DNA from: Pohlia nutans
Lineage: Eukaryota > Streptophyta > Bryopsida > Bryales > Mniaceae
Direction of reading: 5' to 3'
NCBI GenBank assembly: GCA_022496805.1
Contig: CM040086.1
Location: 13,704,501 to 13,768,500, forward strand
Length of the DNA stretch: 64,000 bases
The notes beneath the pieces were generated by a model. It was given only the letters and a program-made list of their open reading frames with translations, had not been told where the DNA came from and did no database searches. Both the position numbers and the translations under genes were made by a program. Shown piece after piece: positions 34,624 to 46,393 of the stretch (position 1 is its first letter; each line of letters begins with the position of its first letter).

Positions 34624-35860
34624 TTAACCCCTAAGGGACCGGAGTGTTTTTCCTCCAAAAACATTCCAATGCTGCCATTTTTACTCCCCCATGCAAAAAA
34701 TCCAAAAGAATGTTATTTTTTACCTTCTAACCGTAAGATCTTGTCCTAAACTATTTGAAAAACATACACAACAAATTTCGTTCATTTTGACCGCACGGAT
34801 TGCAAGATAATTGCATTTGATGGAAAAGAACACCCCAAAAAACACATGCCCGAAAAGTTCAGATGCGTTTGACCACATCTACATCAAAAAAACCTCACTA
34901 CCAAAACTTGTCGCACTTCACTTTCACATTCTATATGATGTTACTTAGTTGTGTACCAATTTTCGTTGTGTTTGGAGATGTTTAGGATGTTGAATAACAC
35001 CTTGCACTTGTTGGGGGTTTAAAAGTTCAGAAAAGACTATATGTTTTTGGAATTGCAATATTTTCGACTTTCTTTATTTAAAATACAAATCCGAGCGGTG
35101 AAACACAAGTGCATTCCACCCTCTACAAAATGGCGAAAAAAAATTTGAAAAAAAAATAAAATCTCCAAGTTTTAGAAGACATGTAGCACATTTTCTAAGA
35201 ATTTTGGGGGTTAGGGGGGAAATAAAGGGTGGAGGAAGGGAATTGAAGTGCCAACCCATTCCAATGTTCATGACCCCACTAACTCTCAAGGTACACTGCC
35301 ACGTGGCAGTCCCTCATTGAACGATTTTTATTTTTTATTTTTTATTTTTAAAAATAATTTTAGTTTTCAAGATTTTAAATAATATTTTTAATTATGAAAT
35401 TGAACTTTTAGTTTAAAATAATATTTTAAATTTAAAGTAATACTTTTCAGTTTAAAATAATATTTTTTTAATAAAATATCATTTTTAATTTTTTTTGAAA
35501 ATATTATTTTAAAATTTAAAAAATATTATTTTTAATTTTTTTTATGAGCTTGGAAAACGGGGTGGTCTTCTGCCCCTACAGTCCACCCCATTTTCCACAC
35601 ACCGCCCATCTTGATGCCCCCCCTAAAATTCAACTATTTCTCTACTGCCCCGCTGCCCTTTCTCCCGAAAAAAACACATTTCCCCTCATAACTTTCACAT
35701 ACAGTGTCGGAATTCCAAAAAAAAAAAAATCCCCATTTTCGTGGCACATTGGGGAATCTACTATTAAATTTCCTTCAAAATTCGATTAAAAATGTGTTCA
35801 CCGGAACCTACCCGATTCTCTAAATGTCCTAGTTAGGACACTTGGTCCTTTAGGGGTTAA
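34624..35860. mobile_element. TTAA-flanked element, longest form (1237 bp)
   Basis: Left TTAA-CCCCTAAGGGACC, right GGTCCTTTAGGGG-TTAA. The interior is non-coding; about 35320-35545 is almost pure A/T with repeated AATAATATTTT words, suggesting a nested low-complexity insertion. It is the largest member with clear ends and still has no transposase ORF. Confidence 0.75.
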
Positions 35861-37179
35861 CCAAAAAGAAGCCCTTGGAACCTCCCTTTTCAACTTTCTT
35901 TCAAGTGTTCTTTTGAGCTCCCTTGAGCTATGTTTGGGTTGAATAGTATCGTGTCATAACTTGTCCCCTTGTGGGCCATGGGCTTGGAGCTTTGGTAGGA
36001 GGTGTGGAAGTCATTGCGAGGTGTGGAGAATAATGACAGTGGCTTGCTTTAGATTGTCTCCCAACTCACCTTGAACTAGTTTTCGGTCTATTTATATTTC
36101 AATATGAGTTCAAGAGGAGTTCAAGAGGAATTTGCTAAAACTTTCCTCTTTGAGCTGACTTTTCGGTTAACTCTAATATTAGCACGATTCCAAACTGAAT
36201 CCTGAGTGCGCTTGCAAGCTGTAGGCCTGTAGCACATTCAGTTCCAATTTCCATGATCTGATGAGTTCACAGTGCGTTGACATTTGCTCCTGTTGCGATT
36301 GTGGAGGTACTGTCAGTACGATACTTGCCGTGCTATATACAGTGTATAGTTGTTGCACTTAATTTCGGTGTTGCATTTTAGCCCCTAACCAGTGAAGGTG
36401 GGGAATATAAGGTGGTTACCCCATTCCCAACTGAATAAGAAATACGGATATGAGGCATTGATATTATTTAGCATTATTATTTTTTTAGAGGTAGGCAAGA
36501 AGAAATAGATTCCAACACAAGTTGAAACATAATTTTTGGATGAAGAATGAATTAGTTATAAAATTTCAAAGTTGAAGTATGACGCATCCCATTCACGTCA
36601 TGTAGGTACACCTCTTTTTGTCTAAAGAAGATTTGTATTAGAGTTATCCGCAAAGTGGTCCCCAGTAGGGTGACTAGACTATAGTTTTCAAAAAGAGAGG
36701 GTCAGTTCCCAATAAAAGTAGACATGTCAATTGCTTGAAAAAAACTACAGGTCTGAAGTTTGAAGGGACCAAAAACGGTGCCTTCAAACTTCACGACCTT
36801 AGTTTTCCTGCACCCTTGGAGAAAATAGCCTTGACCTTCTTCTTAGCCAATCAGCAGCAGGCGGTAGGCCCGGCCCTGCTCATTGTTGCCTCTCTTACCC
36901 TGCTGGCAGGGTCCCTTTTTGCTCCCTTACAGCTCCTTGCTGCTCCCTTGCTATTCACAGCTCCCCTGCTCCCTTGCTATTCACAGATCCCCTGCTCTCT
37001 TGCTATATGGAGAAAAATCCACCCCCCCAAACGTGCAGGTGGATTTTCGATTTCTCAAAAAAATTGCAATCTGCCTGTGGAACTTAGGTTGAATTTGCGG
37101 AAAACTCTATTGCATACACTAAAAATGCTTAAACCAACAACAACAAATCCATAACCACACTTACATATACTAAAACCAA
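35861..37179. other. gene-free
   Basis: Ends of GAGTTAACCGAAAAG-type elements occur near 36155-36176 (GACTTTTCGGTTAACTCTA) and a GAGTTATCCGCAAAGT word at about 36640. A short direct array (CTCCCTTGCTATTCACAG, twice) is at about 36930-36990. No gene recognised. Confidence 0.4.
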
Positions 37180-37316
37180 GTCTATTCTCGAAAGAGATGA
37201 GTAGTCTTGTACCAATGGACCTTTGTCCGGTGGGCATTGGCTCATTGTCAAGACGAACAAACACTTTATTCACGCCAGCCTCGAAAGAGGACCGGTGTTC
37301 ATATCTATATCTATCT
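37180..37316 (+). mobile_element. short retroposon with 12-bp target duplication, copy 2
   Basis: About 137 bp starting near GTCTATTCTCGAAAGAG and ending in an ATCTATATCTATC tail. It is flanked by direct repeats TACTAAAACCAA (37168-37179 and 37316-37327). Variable-length target duplications plus a simple-repeat tail are marks of LINE-mobilised retroposons. Contains GTGGGCATTGGCTCATTG and ACACTTTATTCACGCC. No clear tRNA A/B boxes, so SINE versus truncated LINE 3' end is open. Confidence 0.75.
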
Positions 37317-37364
37317 ACTAAAACCAACAAGAGAGAACCCATTACCAATTGTAACTCATTAACA

Positions 37365-38265
37365 CAGAATTTGCTATTTACGCACTTGGCCATATAATCA
37401 TGCACTTGGTCCCCGAGCGCATAATTTTTTTGTAACTTTTTTAAAAAAAAACCGACAATTCTTGTCTTTCTTCAATCCCTTACGTTGTAAACAAATAATT
37501 ATTTTAATTATTTTTTATTCTTATCTTTATTTTTTCTTTTATCTTTTCTTTTATCTTTTCTTTTTTATCTTGATTTCTTTCTTGTCTTCTTTCTTGTCTC
37601 CCTCTTGTCTTTCTTCTTGTCTTCTTTTTGTCATTCTTTTTGTCTTCCTTTCAGTCTTCGTTGTCTTTTACTTCTTCTACTTTTTCTTCAGTAGGGGGTG
37701 TTGAACCCTAAACAATGGAAGCAAGCTAAAACAAAAAATAAAAATAAAAAATAAAAAATAAAATAAAACCTTTTTTTTTTGGCTGTGGGGTGCTGCTAAA
37801 CCCCAAAATGGCAGCTGCCAAAAAAAAACTTTTTTTTGACTTTTTCAAAAATTTATATTTTTAGGCGATGGGGTGCGCGGCCGCGCACTCTAAAGCCCTT
37901 TCATCTCCCTCATTTCTATCTTCATCTCCCTCTCCATCCTTTCTCCTTCTTCTCTCCATCCCTTCTCCTTCTTCTCTCCATCCCTTCCCCATCCCCGTCT
38001 TCATTTCCCTCTCCATCCCTTCTCCTCTCCACTCCCCTATATATATGAAGAGAGTGGAGGGATGGAGAGGGAGATGAAGATAGAAATGAGGGAGATGAAG
38101 ATAGAAATGAGGGAGATGAGAGGGCTTTAGGGTGCGCGGCCGCGCACCCCATCGCCTAAAAATATAAATTTTTGAAAAATTCAAAAAAAGTTTTAAAAAA
38201 AAGTTTTTTTTTTTTTTTTTTTTTTGGCATCTGCCATTTTGGGGTTCAACAGCACCCTACGGCCG

Positions 38266-38328
<63 letters not shown>

Positions 38329-38757
38329 TTTTATTTTTATTTTATTTTTTTAAAGTTTTTTAAAGTTTTTTTTTTTAAAAAAAAATTTTACTTTTTTTTT
38401 TGGCTTGCTTCCATTGTTTAGGGTTCAGCACCCCCAACTGAAGAAAAAGTAGAAGAAGAAAAAGACAACGAAGACTGAAAGGAAGACAAAAAGAATGACA
38501 AAAAGAAGACAAGAAGAAAGACAAGAGGGAGACAAGAAAGAAGACAAGAAAGAAATCAAGATAAAAAAGAAAAGATAAAAGAAAAGATAAAGATAAGAAT
38601 AAAAAATAATTAAAATAATTATTTGTTTACAATGTAAGGGATTGAAGAAAGACAACCTTGATGTTTTTTTAGAAAACTATTTAATCAACTTTTTTTAAAG
38701 TCAAATATGCTTATGAAATGAGCGCACTTGGCGAAGTGCATAAATAGCGAATTGCGT
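37365..38757. repeat. 1.4-kb palindrome with NotI-containing arms
   Basis: Two arms of about 650 bp meet near 38050. From outside in they share GCTATTTACGCACTTGG-like ends, ACAAATAATTATTTTAATTA, a pyrimidine tract with repeated TTGTCTTCTTTCTTG, CCATTGTTTAGGGTTCA-type text, GGCAGCTGCC-type text and GGGTGCGCGGCCGCGCAC (NotI at 37877 and 38136), then CATCTCCCTC arrays. A 59-nt A run (38266-38324) is present only in the right arm. Its size and near symmetry suggest a foldback transposon; no TSD was established. Confidence 0.8.
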
Positions 38758-39989
38758 GTTTCATGCTACAACCAACATCATTAGAGCATTGATTGCGGAT
38801 AATGCCCCTAGTTGTTGGTGAAAGGAGCGAGTTAGTAACGGGGTAACCACCAAATTGCTCATTAGCAAAAAGGCTTATGGGAATTATATTTTCAGCCATA
38901 AAAGCTAATGCCATTCTGCTTTTGTTGAATATCGAAAGGTGCTTACGTTGTAGAAGTATGACAAATGGGTTATAGTGGTGAATTTTATTAAGAGCAAAAC
39001 ATGCAAAGGTCATACGTTGTACGTTGAAACTTATTTTGAATCTTTAGCCGTGTACAATATACGACCCGCCTAGGCTCAAAAGGAGGCAATTTAGGGTTTA
39101 GGGGGCGGATGTCAGGGCCAACAAAGGTAGTTGACAGCACGTCACGATGATGTCACTAGAACTAAGGCAAATCTAGCCAACCTCGCAATCAGGCCACACA
39201 TCATGCGACGGTGGAAAGTACTAGGAGATTATTCCATTAATTTTTATTTTTTTTCCTTTGTTGTGATTAGCCATATGAATACAAAAGTAGCCACCTTGCG
39301 AAAAATTTCTCACTTTAACTTCACTGCTCCCTTGGGACCATTTCATTTTTGTGGCTACCTGTTTATAATGGGTTGCCCAAAAAAAATTAAAAAATAAAGA
39401 AATTAATTAATTTTTTAATATATCACATCAAGTCTACTTTACAACACAATTTGAATTATGTCAATCTCAGTTAAACTCCACTTAGGAGAGTTTTTCAAAG
39501 TGGATCACCTCCACATTGTCTGAGTGTTATAAAATTTGCTATTATGAAAAGCTAATGATGTTCCTTGCATCATCTCTTTTTCTTATTTCAAGTTTTACAA
39601 TAGATAAACCAATTTTAACTAACCATGCTAAATTTTTAACTCTAAAAGTGAAAAGTATAATTTATCAAAGGTTAATGCTTTTAAATTCATTAAAAAAAGA
39701 TTTAAAGTCATTTTTTGTAGTTTTGACCTTACGGATGATTTGTAGAGATGATGCCCTACATTTTTTTTACTGAACCAAACTTCATCAAACATATGGAAGG
39801 CACATGTTATATCACATCTTTGTTTTGTTAAATATCCTTTGGGCTTTTAGGGATTTATTGTTGGTAGTTTTTCGAGGGTATAGTTAATTTGAAACTTGAA
39901 ATGCTTTGTGGAAGCAAGTGGAAAGAGAATCACAATGCAATTTTTTTCATATTTTTTTGTTTATCCAAGAAGATTCCATGAATTTTCAA
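38758..39989. other. gene-free
   Basis: No coding content recognised; AT-rich, with an isolated word like the TTAA-family terminus (GGGCTTTTAGGGATTTA, about 39840). Confidence 0.4.
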
Positions 39990-40290
39990 AGTTGAAATTT
40001 GTTGTGATTGGTTGAAATGTAATTCTCTAAGTGTAATAATTTTTGGAGATTTTTATGAGTTGAATTTTTCAAGAGCTCTTTTACACTTAAATCTTTGAAA
40101 TTTTTGGTGAATCACTACAACATGAAATGAGGCATAAAATTTTCACAAATCATCCCCTTTCTAATTGGGAAATTAACTTCCCATGAAATATATTGTAAAA
40201 AATCACTCTGCTAAAAGTCCATGATATATGAAAAACTGTGCTTGTTTCTGTATAGGATCAAAAATATGGAGGCGTGGTCCTTTAGGGATG
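39990..40290 (+). repeat. TTAA-family subfamily copy, decayed ends
   Basis: Shares with 40621-40960 the blocks TGGTTGAAATGTAAT, CTCTAAGTGT, ACAACATGAAATGAGGCATA and TTTCACAAATCATCCCC in the same order. It ends GGTCCTTTAGGGATGAAAC, a damaged family terminus. Confidence 0.6.
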
Positions 40291-40620
40291 AAACAAGCTT
40301 TACAAAAGTTTCCTATGATGAATGATTAGAAGTAGAATTGTTAAACTGTTAACATTAATTCCTAAGTGTTCAACCATTTACTCATTGGATGGTGAATAAA
40401 TTCAATATTTTCCTCTATTCATCGCATTGAAATTAGTTTTTTATCCATACAAAGCCTCGCTGATTTTTATGCCAATATATCAACACTTGTGCACTAGAAA
40501 AAATTTGAGTCCCTTTACTGAACTAGTTTTTTTTATAGACGATAGTTTAAAAGTATGTCAATGGAAAAGTATGACACTTCATAACTTAATGTGGTCCCTC
40601 ACGATGATAGTAATGTTGGT

Positions 40621-40960
40621 TTAACCCCTAAATGAGATTTGTTGGGATGGGTTGAAATGTAATACTCTAAGTGTGGTGATTTTGGAGATTTTTTGGTTGC
40701 TTATTTTTAGTAGTTGACTTTTTTAAGAGCACTTTTAAACTAAAATATTCCAAATTTGGAGTGGAACATTACAACATGAAATGAGGCATAAAAATTTCAC
40801 AAATCATCCCCTTTCTAATCGGATCACACATGCATGAGCTAACTTCCCATAAAAGTTTCAATAAAAATTTCACGTTGCAAAAAGTGCATGATGGATGAGA
40901 AATCGGAGTTCAAATCCATACATCATGCAAAATATGCATGGTTGGGCAGTTAGGGGTTAA
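40621..40960 (+). mobile_element. TTAA-flanked MITE (340 bp)
   Basis: TTAA-CCCCTAAATGAG at the left, GCAGTTAGGGG-TTAA at the right. Same subfamily as 39990-40290, which lies about 330 bp upstream in the same orientation. Confidence 0.7.
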
Positions 40961-41164
40961 GAGACCATCGTGAATGAAGAGTTTATTGAAAGCAATTTGT
41001 CCATCTATGCTTCAAGGGTATGGGTAGCGAGGTCTAGCTTGGTGTTTCTTCTTGGAGATAGACTTTATATCTAAAACGAGTATTCAACATTGTAACCAAT
41101 AGCCAACAAGTAGTAGCCATTATAGTTTTGTGTTTATTTAGTGATATAGTATATACTATTCTCA

Positions 41165-41290
41165 AGAAGAAAGAACGGTCTTGCACGAATGGCATAAATT
41201 TTGTTGGATGGCAGTAAAGTCATTGTCAAGACGAATGAACACTTTATCCACGCTATCCTTGAAATAGGTCTGGAGTTTTATCTTTACAGT
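41165..41290 (+). mobile_element. short retroposon family, copy 3 (decayed)
   Basis: Contains GTCATTGTCAAGACGAATGA and ACACTTTATCCACGC, then CTTGAAATAGGTC and an A/T-rich tail. More diverged than the 37180 copy. Confidence 0.55.
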
Positions 41291-41664
41291 TATCATTTTC
41301 TTCTCAATGATCAATATTTTAAGTTGGAGTATGATTGCAACAGGTTAATGAATCTATATTTGGAGGCCTAGGTTCAACTTTGTGCGACTAATGATTGTGT
41401 TGTTTGGCATTGTCTCTATTCTAAGCCAACTTGTGTAAGTTATTAAGTATTAATTTTTTGTTGGGTTATGGCAGTACACAATTATTTTCTAATTTCCTCT
41501 TGTAAGTGTCACAAATATGTGGTATTTTTTCTTCATTCTGGTGAATTTCTCTTGAAGTATTTCTAATATGTGTTTTGTTTAGTCCTAGAGCCAACCTCTA
41601 GGTTCACTTTTGCATACAATTAGAGTTAACCGAAAAGTCAACTCAAATCTATGACACAATACTT

Positions 41665-42030
41665 GAGTTATCCGTAAAGTCCATCAAATTTTGAAGAAGA
41701 TACCATGAGTTTTTCTTTATTATACTCTTATTTCTTCACTCCAAATAGTTAGAAGGTGTGGTTTATCATTATTAGGTGTGTAAGAGGTGTGTAATTGCTT
41801 GGTGGTCTTCAAAAGTTTTCAAAAGCTTTTAAGCTCCTTTCTTGATGCTAAATTTTTTTTGAAAACTTTTGAAAACTACCGAGCTCTTACACACCTCTTA
41901 CACACCTAATAATGATAGACTACCAAAATCTTCCATACCCTTTAACTATTTATAGTGAACAAAAAAGAGTATAATAAAGCAATTTTTTTTGTTGATTCTT
42001 CAAATCCAAGGTGACTTTACTGATAAGTCC
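41665..42030. mobile_element. foldback MITE, GAGTTATCC family, copy 2
   Basis: Palindrome of about 366 bp: GAGTTATCCGTAAAGTCC at the left, GTGACTTTACTGATAAGTC at the right, arms containing CATCATT..GGTGTGTAAGAG. Just left of it (about 41620) is a related GAGTTAACCGAAAAGTC word. It ends about 200 bp before the 4.58-kb composite element. Confidence 0.75.
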
Positions 42031-42252
42031 ACTATTCAACCCAAGTATAGCTCAAAAAAGAAGTTAGAAGTAGAACAAAAAGAGAGGTTAGATGGGCTTC
42101 TTTTCGGTTTAGCTCAATTGACTGGATTTTTGATGGTTTTCACTCGGACATGTAAAAGAGGCCTCACTTGTGTTCAATTTTTTTTAAAGTATAGAATAAT
42201 TCTAGTGTCAGAACAAATTTTGTTTGATATCAACTGGTAATTCCGTGTCACT

Positions 42253-42621
42253 TAGGCGCGGTGAGTGAAGGCTGGCCAGTCGCCGGCAAACGCAATCGTG
42301 ACCCTCCAATGTCTTTGGCGGATCCAACGGGCAAACGAATCCGAGCTGGCGGGGTGGGCCATTCAGGGCAGCCATCGACACCAGTGAGCGGGCATGCGGA
42401 GTGAGCGGGCATGCGGGGCAGTTTCAGAAAACCCTTGGGCGACAGAATCATGACTTTAGTTCAACTTCCAACTAAGATGAACTCACAACTGATGTGAAAC
42501 AAGGATTCATGGGTTTTAAAATGATATATACAATCGATCATATTGTGAAAAATACGTTTTAGATGGGACCAAATTTAATATCACCGGAATCGGTGAAGAA
42601 AAATGAATACGTTGATCAATG
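42253..42621 (+). repeat. arm A, left copy
   Basis: Inverted partner of 43515-43855. The outer two-thirds is GC-rich; the inner third (TTTTAAAATGATATATACAA, ATGGGACCAAATTTAATATC) is homologous to the inside of the TTAA-flanked MITEs, so arm A includes a captured MITE segment. It carries an extra tandem AGTGAGCGGGCATGCGG compared with the right arm. Confidence 0.85.
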
Positions 42622-43006
42622 AATTTGTTTTAAAATGACAATTTCAATTCATCATATTATAAAAATTGTAATTCATATCAGACCAAATTTTAAATCCTCG
42701 GAATCAATGAAGAACATTGCATGTGTTGATCAAACAACTATTAAATTAGGAAGAAAAAGAAGTCTACATAGGACCCAGAGTACTCAAAATTGCTAAAAGA
42801 AATATGAACATCAAAGCAACCTCAACACGTTTTGAGGTTGCTTTTAGTTTCATCTCAAATCACCCTCAAAACACATGGAAGGTTTTTCTCTAATCCCGGT
42901 GATATAAAATTTGGTCTCATTTGAAATATATATTTCACTATATGATGAATTAAATTTGTATACTAATTAAAACAATTATTTTGTTTTACGTTTTGATGAC
43001 ATATTT

Positions 43007-43366
43007 GAGGTATCCGTAAAGTCCATCAAATTTTGAAGAAGATACCATGAATTTTGCTTTATTATACTCTTGTTTGTTCATTCCAAATAGTTAAACGGTG
43101 TGAAAGATCTTGGTGGTCTATCATTAATAGGTGAGTAAGAGGTGTGTAAGAGCTTGGTGGTTTTCAAAAGTTTTTTTAGCTCCTTTCTTGGTGCTAAAAA
43201 ACTTTTGAAGACCACCAAGCTCTTACACACCTCTTACTCACCTATTAATGATAGATCCCCGAGATCTTTCACACCTTTAAACTATTTGGAGTGAACAAAT
43301 AAGAGTATAAGAAAGCGAAATTCTTAGTATATTCATCAAATTGAAGGTGACTTTACAGATAACTCT
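43007..43366. mobile_element. foldback MITE, GAGTTATCC family, copy 3
   Basis: Palindrome of about 360 bp nested between the two A arms: GAGGTATCCGTAAAGTCC to AGGTGACTTTACAGATAACTC. The arms contain GATCTTGGTGGTCTATCATT and GGTGTGTAAGAGCTTGG. Closest to copy 2. Confidence 0.8.
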
Positions 43367-43412
43367 ATTAAGTTTATCACAATCATGAGTAATTGTGTAT
43401 CTTGATAAAATA

Positions 43413-43622
43413 TTAACCCCTAAAGGACCTAAAATCCCAAATTGACCCCATGTTTTTGTTTAGCAGTTTTGAGTAGGTTCTATGTAGAATTTCTTTTGTT
43501 CAAACTTATTTTTCCATTGATCAACGCATTCATTTTTCTTCACCGATTCCGGTGATATTAAATTTGGTCCCATCTAAAACGTATTTTTCACAATATGATC
43601 GATTGTATATATCATTTTAAAA
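43413..43622. mobile_element. TTAA-family member running into arm A
   Basis: Left end TTAA-CCCCTAAAGGACC is intact, followed by AGCAGTTTTGAGTAGGTTC as in 10280-10516. The sequence then passes without a break into arm A right (43515 on) and its own right end is missing. The arm border therefore cuts through a TTAA element. Confidence 0.65.
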
Positions 43623-43855
43623 CCCATAAATCCTTGTTTCACATCAGTTGTGAGTTCATCTTAGTCGGAAGTTGAACTGAAGTCATGATTCTGTCACCCA
43701 AGAAACCGCCCCGCATGCCCGCTCACTGGTGTCGATGGCTGCCCTGAATGGCCCACCCCGCCAGCTCGGATTCGTTTGCCCGTTGGATCCGCCAAAGACA
43801 TTGGAGGGTCACGATTGCGTTTGCCGGCGACTGGCCAGTCCTCACTCACCGCGCC
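43515..43855 (-). repeat. arm A, right copy
   Basis: Inverted copy of 42253-42621, ending in CTGGCCAGTCCTCACTCACC and GCGCC. Confidence 0.85.
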
Positions 43856-44253
43856 GCGTCACTGAGGCGCAGAAACTTTGAGCAGCTCTGTTGCCGGCTC
43901 CGGCGATCTCAGCCGTCCCTTGACTCAATCTGATCTAGCGGATGTCATTGTCCGAGCTGGCAAGTGTGAGTGGGGAACGGGCACAGGTATCGCGCATGAA
44001 AATTTCTGACATACACATGTACAGCGCTTTCTGACACGCTGGTGGATGGGAACGCGGGAACATGGGAACAGGGGTTGAACCAGGTTGAAGGCATTCCACC
44101 AGGTTGAAGGCATTCATTTGGGTTCCAGCCTCCCAGGCTCATTTCGCTCATTTCTTTGTACTACAGGGAGTGCACTAGGCTCATAACATACATCATTTTC
44201 ATCTTCTGAACCATTTGTGTATCCGAATTTTAAACACACATTCAAGCTTTCAA
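43854..44253 (+). repeat. arm B, left copy
   Basis: Begins CCGCGTCACTGAGGCGC; contains GTTGAAGGCATTC twice and GTGTATCCGAATTTTAAACA near its inner end. Inverted partner at 46394-46795, nearly identical over 400 bp. Confidence 0.85.
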
Positions 44254-44349
44254 TTTTTCCTGGATTTCAAGGTTACATTCAAATGTTGTGACAATGGAAA
44301 GTTCGTGTATTTAACTTCGTTAGTTATCGTCTCCACATCCTTCGTTTAT

Positions 44350-44460
44350 ATGATAGATAGAAATTCTGATCCAATAATAGGGCCAGCGTGAATAAAGTGT
44401 CCGTTTGTAATGCCAATGACCCGGTGCCCACTGGACAAGGGGACATTGGGAAATCCTTGA
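44350..44460 (-). mobile_element. short retroposon family, copy 4
   Basis: Minus-strand copy with GTGGGCACCGGGTCATTGGC, ACACTTTATTCACGC and a TCTATCTATC tail at its 3' end. Nested between the B arms. Confidence 0.6.
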
Positions 44461-45479
44461 ACTACTATATGTTCTTCTATATAGTTTGTGAATCAATCAA
44501 AATCACTAGACATAGGTGACCATGAATGTTCATTGATTTAGGATACCGACCCCTTCCTTAAATTAGCTATAGAAAAACTTATTTAGATATCACTATATTC
44601 TGCTTATATTTTGTGGCTCTCTCAGCCGCCCGGAATTTTCAACAGTAACCCCTAAACATATTGATCCTTTGAACACAGGTAGATGCTAGCCTTATAGATA
44701 GATATTAGCATGACTCAGGTGTACAATATGTGTACATTAGAGGACCGTTGCATGCATGAAATCTTCTGAACAAATTTGAGATACTTGCGTTTGGAGGCCT
44801 CTCCAATATAATCAACATCTCCCCATCACAAGAGATTTACTCTAATTGGTAGAGAATTTAATAGGCTTGCAAAGGTTTAGAGTTTGAATTGTTTTTTGGA
44901 GTTATTTATTTCTTAAAATAGTCAATATCAAGTGAAATATACACATCAAACAATTTACATATCCTAAAGTCAACTAAACTTTGACCATGCATAATTCCAT
45001 TAAGTTTTTTTCAATTTCATTTTTATTTTTTTATTTTTTTCAAAGTGTGTCATATAAATATTTCACTGTCTTTTCTTGTAAATTTCATTTTTAGGTTCAA
45101 CCCGTCATTGAAAATTGAAGAAAAACTAGAAAGTTGTCTCAAAAACACTTCTTGATAACCTACTTTGGAACAATGGAAAAAATTGCTAATTTGATAAATT
45201 TGGGTTTTAAAAATACATATTTTACTTTGTTTTGGTGTGCACTATATAGTATAAAAATACATTTATCAAATAAAAAGAAGGAAATCTATAAAAATGACCC
45301 TAAAAATGATTAAAAAAAATTTCTTGTATTTTAAGAGTTAAACATAAACCTCACATATCATAAATACCCTTCATTGGTGCGGGTCACCCGTTAAAGTACA
45401 CTCAGAAAAAGAAATGAATAAAAAACTAATTCTCTTACTTTAGGGAACTATCTCTGCACCCCATCATATATCTCGTCTC

Positions 45480-45720
45480 TAAAACCCCCAGTGGTTTTTA
45501 ATGCGGGCACTATTCAACCCCTCCTTTCCCTAGAATTTCTATTTTTGGCATCATAGGGGTACTTTTTGGCAAATTTCTTTTTGCAAATATGGGGCCTCCG
45601 ACCTCAAATTATCCAAGGGGGACCTACTTTCAATTGGAAGAAATAAACCATAGGAGGAGGGGGTGGTTTTTTTGCGTGGACCCCTATATGGAACAAAATA
45701 GGGGAAAAATTGCCTCTATG
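45480..45720. mobile_element. MITE with GGGGCCTCCGACCTC core, copy 3 (decayed)
   Basis: Core TGGGGCCTCCGACCTCAAAT with the same neighbours (AAATTATCC, ACCCCT..CTCC) as the other copies; the inverted ends are eroded. Confidence 0.5.
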
Positions 45721-45724
45721 CATT

Positions 45725-46269
45725 AACCCTTTGACACGCATGTGTCGATATAATGAACGACTAACAAATTGCAACCTCTCTCTTGACTAGATCCTATACA
45801 ATTTTTCATTCATCCAAAAGTTCTTTTGGTTCTTGTGCTCCTTGAATATCATTTGTAAGATTTGGATCTCAAAAATTAGGTATTGTGATCTTTTTTAAAA
45901 CAACACTATCGAATCATGTCAAGTTTCATTCTTAGTTCAAAAAGTGAGGCCTTAAACATGATTTTCCTAAATAAGTAAAATCAAATAATATAAACCATAC
46001 CATCTCATAGTGCATGATATTCCAATTTCATGACAACATTTCATAAACCTCTTTTGTGGATTTGGGATTTTTAATTGAATTTCAAGAGAAGAACTTGCAA
46101 AATTATTTAAAAAATATTAATACATTAAACAATGAATCCACCATACAGATCTAATCTTCATATTGACATTTACAACTTTGCTGTGAACACAAATTCTATT
46201 TTATTTTTTCATCCAACATTTTAAAACAAATCTTTGAAAATCGTGTTGAATCAAACGTTAAAGAGTTAA
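45725..46269. mobile_element. TTAA-flanked element, divergent ends
   Basis: TTAA-CCCTTTGACACGC on the left and GTTAAAGAG-TTAA on the right. The right part (GTGTTGAATCAAACGTTAAA) resembles 4660-4690. Ends match each other only approximately. Confidence 0.45.
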
Positions 46270-46393
46270 CCCCTAAACGTCCCAACGTCCAGAAACTGGA
46301 TCACGAACAAATTTGAAGCCTTGTAACTTTCTCATACTACCTCGGAGCCTTGTTATTTTTGTCCAAGTCTTTTCGAAACATGTTTGGATTTTA

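Noticed and set aside
38172..38421. Poly-lysine ORFs
   Set aside because: Translation of the 59-nt A run.
37462..38655. ORFs made of Phe/Leu/Ser or Lys/Arg runs
   Set aside because: Translations of pyrimidine or purine tracts in the palindrome arms.
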